From Solanum dulcamara (lineage: Eukaryota > Streptophyta > Magnoliopsida > Solanales > Solanaceae): a DNA stretch of 64,000 nucleotides. Each line of letters opens with the position of its first letter. The stretch's first letter is position 1. The notes below the pieces were generated by a model. It was not told the DNA's origin and did no database searches. It saw only the letters and a program-made list of their open reading frames with translations. Where the stretch lies: positions 8,705,001 through 8,769,000 of the forward strand of contig NC_077247.1 in assembly GCF_947179165.1 (NCBI RefSeq). Direction: 5' to 3'. Positions 58,103-64,000 of the stretch are shown here, in pieces. Position numbers and translations under genes: made by a program.

Positions 58103-58722
58103 TATTACACACCCGTACGTTTGTACCTTGGAAGGTTCTTAAGCTTCTTAAGTATCTTGAAAGGTTCTTAAGTTTTTGGAAGGATTCTTAAGTTTCTTAA
58201 AGCTTCTTAAAGCTTCTCAAGCTTCTTAGAAGTTACCATGGGAGCCGGATAGCCCATAACGCTATCAAACAACTCTAAGGAAGGGAGAATGTGACATCTC
58301 ATGATAGGGAAGATTAGAAATAGCGTTGTAAGAATCAGAAAGAAGTTGGAGACCAAATAATGAGTAATAAGACTCAACTTACTTAGGTAAGCTACCAACT
58401 TGGAAATATTACATATTTAAGCTACTTGAGTACATATCAAGCATACGTAACAAGGATTACATAGGTTCGTAAAATAAGACGAGATTATGAACCCATGAGG
58501 AGGAAAAGAGAGTAACACATGGAAGCATGAGATAGTGCCATATGGCAGCAAGGGAGAGTGCCACGTGGCATCTTCTAGAGCAAGGGGTGGACCCCACCTA
58601 CCATATGGCAGCCTATGGTAGGAGGAAGGGATGTGTTGGCCCAATGAGGGCTTGACATGTGTCACCACTTAGGGCTTGACATGTATCACCACTTTGCGGT
58701 TGACACGTGTCACCCACTAAAG
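58103..58722 (+). repeat. LR9: 3' LTR, first 620 bases
   Basis: It begins TATTACACACCCG (TG start decayed to TA) and matches 50614-51222 before being interrupted by LR10 at CACTAAAG. Confidence 0.92.
58718..58722. other. LR10 target-site duplication, left copy
   Basis: TAAAG precedes LR10. In the uninterrupted LR9 5' LTR this place reads CCTAAAGTAACC (51219-51229), so the second copy should lie after the LR10 end, outside the window. Confidence 0.75.
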
Positions 58723-61048
58723 TGTAACATCCCCTAAAAATATTGTATACGATGTTTCAATTGTCGCCTAAAAATGATACGGCCTTTGTTGTTTAGGCAT
58801 AATTTTTTATAGGATTGTCCAAATTGTGTGATTAAAATTTCTGAGTAACCACAACATCATTACCTACAACTTTATAAAGACCATATTTTAGGTTTCGAAG
58901 GTTAAGTAGGTCAAATAAATTAATTGTTGTAAGATAGAATGTTGTGATGGAATGGAGTGTTTATAGAAGAAAGATCATATCTCAATGTAGGATTATCCAA
59001 ATTGATTGATTCTTAAACAATATGAAACTAGACTTCCATATCTACAATTCTTATGAAGACACCAAATCCTAATAAGGAATTTATCTTATTCAAACGCAGT
59101 TCCGAAAAAGAGTATTTTGTTAAAAAGAACTCATCTCACCTACCATGGAAAGATCTAGATACATTTGACATCACTCATGACATCAATTGTCCTCCATTTA
59201 ACATCACTCATGACATCATAATTTTCCATTAAATTTTTAGTTTTTTTCTTTATAATTATTTTATTTATTGTTAGTTCCCTCCTCCACATATATAAATACC
59301 TACCTTATTTTCTCATTTTATTCATCAAGCTTTCTCAAGCAACTCTTCTCTCTATACACTTCTTTACACCTTCTCAAATGTAGTTTTAGTTCTTAGTAGT
59401 GAAAAAATACTATTCTGGTGATCCATTTACTCCGGATAGTACAAAAAACATTCCAGCGAATAGATAAGCTAGGACTCAAGAGTGTTCATTAAGTCCTTCG
59501 GTTCCGGCTAAAGCTTTGGATTCCAACTATGTAAGGCTTCAATGAGAGTATTTCTTCCACTATCATACCTAAAGTATTTTAATTATATGATAAATTATGT
59601 TTATTTTTTTTAAGCTTTATTCTAAGTTTTGTGGGTGTTTATCCATGGGTTCTTCTACCCATGTAGTCCAAAAACTCTTTCAATTAAGTCTATTGATTTC
59701 AAGTAATATTTTCTTATGGTAATTCTTATTTTTACTTAATAGTATGAATCGTGGTTAAATTAATGATTATTGATCTATTTTGATGCAATATAATTTTATA
59801 TGTATGAATTGATGGTTTGCAAGTAATTCCTCTATTTATCTATTTAAAGGTTCTTGAAATTAATGGTGGGTTGTTTAAAGCATAATTTTTAATTAATGGA
59901 TTTCAAAGTATTTATGTATATTTATTTATATACATGTTTGCAAGTTGAAGTGATTTGAACCCACCTAGTCTTACTATGTTTTTAATAAAGTTTGACTTGA
60001 AAGCTTTGACTCCAAATAAATGTATATGAAAGCAATATTTATGATCAAAAGAGAGTCTTATAAAATGAAAGAATGATGAAATGATATGAATGGTGGATTC
60101 TTTATGCAATAAGAATAATTTTTGCATATTTGAATTATCAAATATTTTAATTAGCTATTCTACCGAATATGATGTTTGAATTCTCAAGTTATATGCTATA
60201 AATATTTTGAAGTATTAAACTATTCCGTGGGATTGACTTAGCACCGAATGAGGTATTGAGGTGGGATTCGATAAGGGAATCCTAATAGAAACCCCTTGTC
60301 TCATTAACTATGTGCAAACATAGGAGCCCTTGTAGGCTTGGGCTAATGGATCCATGAAAGCCCTTAAAGTTAAAGTTAAAGAAATGAATGAAGTTGACGG
60401 AGTTCTACCTAGCAAGTAGTCTCCCTGGACAACGTAGGGGGTTATGTTGTATTCCATGTAATAGCTCGCATGGTCTTAAATGTCGGTTATGGTCAATTTC
60501 CCAAAAAATGAATGTTTTAAAGGATATCTATATGATTTATTATGCATGCATTACATTATGTTTCATATTACATAAATATTATAATGTTTCCTCAATATTC
60601 ATACATCCTTACATACTTAGTACATTCAAAATACTAACACATACTATTTTGCCTACATGATATCACCATGTAGGGACCAGTGCTCCTCCTCATTCTCCTC
60701 CATATGGCTAGTTGAGATTTCATTGAAGACTACTTTTGGTGAGTTCTCATGTTCTAGGAACAATACTCCTTTATCTTTCTAGCTTATGATATGTTGAGAT
60801 ATTTTACTATGGCATTTTTTCTATTATGATTGAGGGTGAGCTAGGGACTTGTCTTAGCCCCGTTAAATCTAATAGTTAGAGGAATTGTTGGACATATGTA
60901 AGTTGAAGATTTACTATTATAATTTCCGCTTGTTTATTTATCATTATTACCTATAAAAGGCTAAAAGAATGTTAAGAGGCTTGTTTGAGGTACTTTCGGG
61001 TTCCTCATTCGCCATGTCACGTCTAGGCCCTAGGCTTGGGTCATGACA
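58723..61048 (+). repeat. LR10: 5' LTR
   Basis: It begins TGTAACATCCCC and ends GGGTCATGACA, 2326 bases, directly before a good primer site. The TTCCGTGGGATTGACTTAG stretch near 60223 is related to the inverse of LR6 LTR sequence (around 38290 and 45270), so these LTR families share ancestry. No genes; frames at 59912-60127 and 60388-60660 are chance. Confidence 0.9.
59289..59298 (+). promoter_or_regulatory. LR10: putative LTR TATA box
   Basis: TATATAAATA in an AT-rich context about 570 bases into the LTR, followed by a pyrimidine-rich stretch typical of plant transcription starts. Confidence 0.55.
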
Positions 61049-61052
61049 AACT

Positions 61053-61063
61053 TGGTATCAGAG
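61053..61063 (+). other. LR10: primer-binding site
   Basis: TGGTATCAGAG, four bases after the LTR end. Confidence 0.92.
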
Positions 61064-61262
61064 ACCGAGGTTTTGAATGGTCCTTGGAGTCCAATATACT
61101 GCGTCAAATAGGGTCTTGTTCATGATTGTGAAGCACGCCACAATTATGAAGAGGACACTATGAGACGTTTAGGAAAATTTTCACTTCTTTCAAATTCATG
61201 TCGTGCCTTAGAGTGTCTTAAGATTTCCTTTAACTAACGACCCATTTCGTGTTCTCTAGATA

Positions 61263-62364
61263 ATGACTCGTGGAAGAGCACCTCAAAGAGCAAGGGTTGA
61301 CGATGAGGAACAAACTCCTCCAGTTCCCAATGCCCAACATCATGAGGATAGGGTAAACCATGCCAAGTTTTGCAGTATTATTACTTTGTTAGCTCAAATT
61401 GTAGCCAACCAAGGGAATCTAAGTTCCTCCTCACCAAATGTAAAATCCAGCCTCTAGGATTCGGCATTTCTAAAGGATGAATCCACCCGAGTTCGATGGT
61501 TCTAAACTAGATGAGGACCCTATGGAGTTCATTAATAAGGTGTATCAGATTGTGGCTATCATGGGTGTACCACCAAATGAGAAGGCCGATCTAGTGGCCT
61601 ATCAACTCAAAGGTGGGGTTATTGAGAGGGATGAAAAAATAGGGCTGATAGGATGGGAAGAGCTCAAAGGTGCCTTCCTAGACTGCTTCTTTCCATTGGA
61701 GCTAAGGGAGGCAAAAATCCAAGAGTGAATCAACCTCCGTCAAGGAAGTATGAGCTTGAGGGAGTATGCTCTCAAATTCACTAAGTTGTCAAAGTATGCT
61801 CCCTTCATGGTCTCTGACCCAAGAGCTAGGATGAGCAAGTTTATTTCCAGTGTCAAGCTTGGTGTCCAAGGAGTGCAAAACGGCCATGTTGGTCAAGAAG
61901 ATGGACATCTCTCGGTTAATGACTTATGCAGAACAAATTGAAGAAGAGAAGCTTAGAGAGAGATCAAGGAGGTTCAAAAAGGCTAGAGTAGATGGTGGAG
62001 GGTTTAACCTTCAAAAGTCCGATTATGAAAATAATGGCAAAGGCCAAGGTGGGCAATGATTTGTGAGACAAGGTTCCACCAATATTCCTCCTCCAAGGTT
62101 CAACAAAGACAAGGGTGGTAAACCAACTGTACCAAGAGAGAATGTTGGTACTCAAACCTTTCCTGCTTGCAAGAAGTGTGGAAGGGCTCACAAAGGGGAA
62201 TGCTTAGCCGGCTCTAATGCATGTTTTAAGTGTGGCAAGCTGGGCCACCATACTAAGAATTGTAGAGATAGTGGTGGTAGGCCTCAAGGACAAATTGCTC
62301 ATGGTCAACAAGTCCAAGGAGGTGTCCAACGCACCAACCGCTTTTACGCCTTGCATGGGAGATA
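61263..62364 (+). pseudogene. LR10: gag with two zinc knuckles
   Basis: An ATG at 61263 opens MTRGRAPQRARVDDEEQTPP. A stop at 61455, one after KIQE (61726) and a frameshift near 61850 interrupt the body (RMNPPEFDGSKLDEDPMEF, MSLREYALKFTKLSKYAP, KECKTAMLVKKMDISRL). The nucleocapsid part at 62063-62365 is open: CKKCGRAHKGEC followed by an intact CCHC knuckle CFKCGKLGHHTKNC. It is the only element here with an undamaged knuckle. Confidence 0.9.
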
Positions 62365-62399
62365 AGAGGTTGAGGATGCACCCAATGTCATTACCGGTA

Positions 62400-62900
62400 T
62401 GTTAAAGGTCTTTTCTTTTGATGTATGCAGTATTAGATCCAGGTGCAAATTTATCTTTTGTTACTCCATTCCTTGCTAATAGATTTGATGTTTTACCTGA
62501 AATATTATTAGAGCCCTATTTGGTGTCTACCCTCATTAGTGAGTTAGTTATTGCTAGAAAGGTCTATAGGGGTTGACTTGTATCTATCTTGCATAAAGTT
62601 ATTCCTTGTGATCTCATTGAGCTTGACATGATAGATTTTGATGTCATTCTTGGGATGGATTGGTTACATGCATCGTATGCTTCCATAGATTATAGGAATC
62701 ATTGAGTCAAGTTCCAATTTCTAAATGAGCTTGTTATTGAATGGCAGGGTCGTGATTCGGCGGTAAAGGGACAGTTTATTTCTTATCTTAAGGCCCACAA
62801 AATGATTTCTAAGGGATGTATTTACCATATTGTAAGGGTTAGGGATGCCAACTCTAAAATTCCTCCTCTTGAGTTGGTTCCTATAGTCATGAATTCCCCG
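62400..62900 (+). pseudogene. LR10: aspartic protease and linker
   Basis: VLDPGANLSFVTPFLANRF contains an intact DPGA active site (62436-62447). DFDVILGMDWLHASYASIDY follows near 62635-62690, with stops before and after. A frameshift near 62890 separates the linker ([19 protein letters not shown]). Confidence 0.88.
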
Positions 62901-63790
62901 ATATCTTTCCCGATAACCTTCCCGATGTCCCTCTCGAAAGGGAAGTTGATTTTGGTATGGATCTCCTCCTCGATACCCAACATATCTCTATTCTTCCTTA
63001 CCGTATGGCCCTAGTAGAATTGAAAGAGTTGAAGGAACAATTAAAGGACTTGCTAGAGAAAGGGTTTATAAGACCAAGTATTTTTCAATGGGGTGCTCCT
63101 GTGTTATTTGTGAAAAAGAAGGATGGGTCGCTTCAAATGTGCATAGACTACCGGCAATTAAATAAGATGACTATTAAGAACAAGTACCCACTCCCTAGAA
63201 TAGATGACTTGTTTGATCAATTGCAAAGGGCAAGTCCCTTCTCCAAGATCGACCTTTGGTCCGGCTATCACCAACTATGGGTGAGGGAGTGTGACATTCC
63301 CAAAATGGCCTTCTGAACAAGGTATGGTCACTTTGAGTTTGTGGTGATGAGTTTTGGGTTGACGAATGCACCGGCGGTGTTCATGGACTTGATGAATAGG
63401 GTGTTCAAACCTTACCTTGATACCTTTGTGGTAGTCTTCATTGATGATATTTTGATTTACTCTCGGGGTGAGGAAGAACATAAAAATCACTTGAGAGTTG
63501 TGCTTCAAAAGTTGAGGGATAGGCAATTTTTTTCAAAATTTAGTAAGTGTGAATTTTGGTTAAATAAGGTAGCATTTCTTGGTCACGTAGTATCCGATGA
63601 TAGGATCAAGGTTGATCCTAAGAAAATAGAGGCAGTCAAAAATTGGCCTAGACCATTATCTCCTTTAGACATTAGGAGCTTCTTGGGTCTAGTCGGGTAC
63701 TATAAAAAGTTTGTCAAAGGTTTTTCTTCCATGTCAACTCCTATGACTAAATTGACACAAAAGAAATCTAAATTCATATGGACAGATGAT
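62900..63790 (+). pseudogene. LR10: reverse transcriptase, one internal stop
   Basis: 63 kb region: [48 protein letters not shown] and [13 protein letters not shown] in 62957-63313; then TGA where the family has Trp or Arg ([14 protein letters not shown]); then [33 protein letters not shown] (both Asp intact, 63443-63448), [25 protein letters not shown] and [15 protein letters not shown]. All catalytic residues are present; a single substitution breaks the frame. Confidence 0.93.
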
Positions 63791-64000
63791 TGTGAGAAGA
63801 GTTTCCAGACCTTAAAAAATCGACTTACCTCCGCTCCTATTTTGACTCTCCCAAAAGGATTAGAAGGGTTTGTAGTTTATTGTGATTGCTTCAAAGATTG
63901 GTTTAGGTTGTGTCTTAATGCAAAACGGCAAGGTCATAGCCTATGCTTCTAGGCAATTAAAGGTGCATGAGCGTAACTACCCTACCCATGACCTGGAATT
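63791..64000 (+). pseudogene. LR10: start of RNase H, cut by the window end
   Basis: FVVYCD is followed by a one-base insertion near 63887; in the shifted frame [36 protein letters not shown] continues to the window end, so only the first catalytic Asp and the approach to the Glu are seen. Confidence 0.88.

Larger units (their letters stand above)
50614..58722 (+). mobile_element. LR9: giant-LTR element, integrase remnant only, 3' LTR split by LR10
   Basis: The 5' LTR is 3538 bases, the interior about 3950, and the visible 3' LTR 620 before LR10 interrupts. Family and structure are as in LR8. The interior has an integrase remnant and an embedded 5S rRNA-like sequence, with no gag, protease or RT recognised. 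ATGGA before 50614 would be the target duplication; the right copy lies outside the window. Confidence 0.88.
58723..64000 (+). mobile_element. LR10: Ty3/gypsy element, runs past the window end
   Basis: LTR, primer site, gag, two zinc knuckles, protease, RT and the start of RNase H in canonical gypsy order. Proteins are close to LR3/LR6 but with fewer stops. It is nested in LR9, hence younger than it. Integrase and 3' LTR are outside the window. Confidence 0.93.

Noticed and set aside
1..64000. Host genes, introns, tRNA genes
   Set aside because: I looked for conserved non-retroelement proteins and cloverleaf-like boxes and saw none; all recognisable coding text is gag-pol.

Overview
The window looks like repeat-dense heterochromatin from a flowering plant. 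The style of the elements (Ty3/gypsy chromovirus-type LTR retrotransposons with very long LTRs and tRNA-Met-type primer sites) suggests Solanaceae, but the genus cannot be set from sequence alone. I found no host protein-coding gene, tRNA gene or bacterial feature. Almost every base belongs to LTR retrotransposons inserted into one another. I call them LR1 to LR10.

Layout: LR1 (1-1465, +) is a pol scrap fused to a partial LTR. LR2 (1466-3214 and 12514-about 12830, -) is a gag remnant plus LTR, split by LR3 (3215-12513, -), a full-length degenerate gypsy element with a perfect GGACT target-site duplication. LR4 (+) begins at 12831 with a 2.4 kb LTR and a primer-binding site; its leader resumes at 50426-50613. 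Between these lies LR5 (15235-50425, -), whose pol is split by LR6 (17157-46350, -). The 3' LTR of LR6 is split by LR7 (17177-37439, -), and the 5' LTR of LR7 is split by LR8 (24637-34929, -). This is a five-layer nest, LR4 > LR5 > LR6 > LR7 > LR8, with target-site duplications or near-duplications at each inner junction. LR9 (50614-58722, +) landed on the gag start codon of LR4. Its 3' LTR is in turn interrupted by LR10 (58723 to beyond the window end, +).

Coding state: LR3, LR5, LR6, LR7 and LR10 keep recognisable gag, protease, reverse transcriptase, RNase H and (except LR10, cut by the window edge) integrase. All carry stops or frameshifts, and several have lost catalytic residues (RT DD to NN in LR7, DD to DG in LR5; integrase Glu to Lys in LR3 and LR6). 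LR8 and LR9 have LTRs of about 3.5 kb and interiors of only 3.4-4.0 kb in which just an integrase remnant is recognisable, so they resemble large non-autonomous derivatives. None of the proteins visible here could work as written; any past mobility must have relied on ancestral or external copies.

Most notable: the depth of the nest; a 5S rRNA-like sequence (about 56444-56563, - strand) inside LR9 that keeps the polymerase III internal promoter; the mosaic divergence of the two LR8 LTRs (about 3% in one stretch, about 17% in another, although its host LR7 shows about 7%); a 301 bp tandem duplication in LR5 gag; and copy-number-variable repeats and G-box/TATA modules in the long LTRs. I did not find a convincing new biological system. 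Divergence figures are counts by eye over short stretches.
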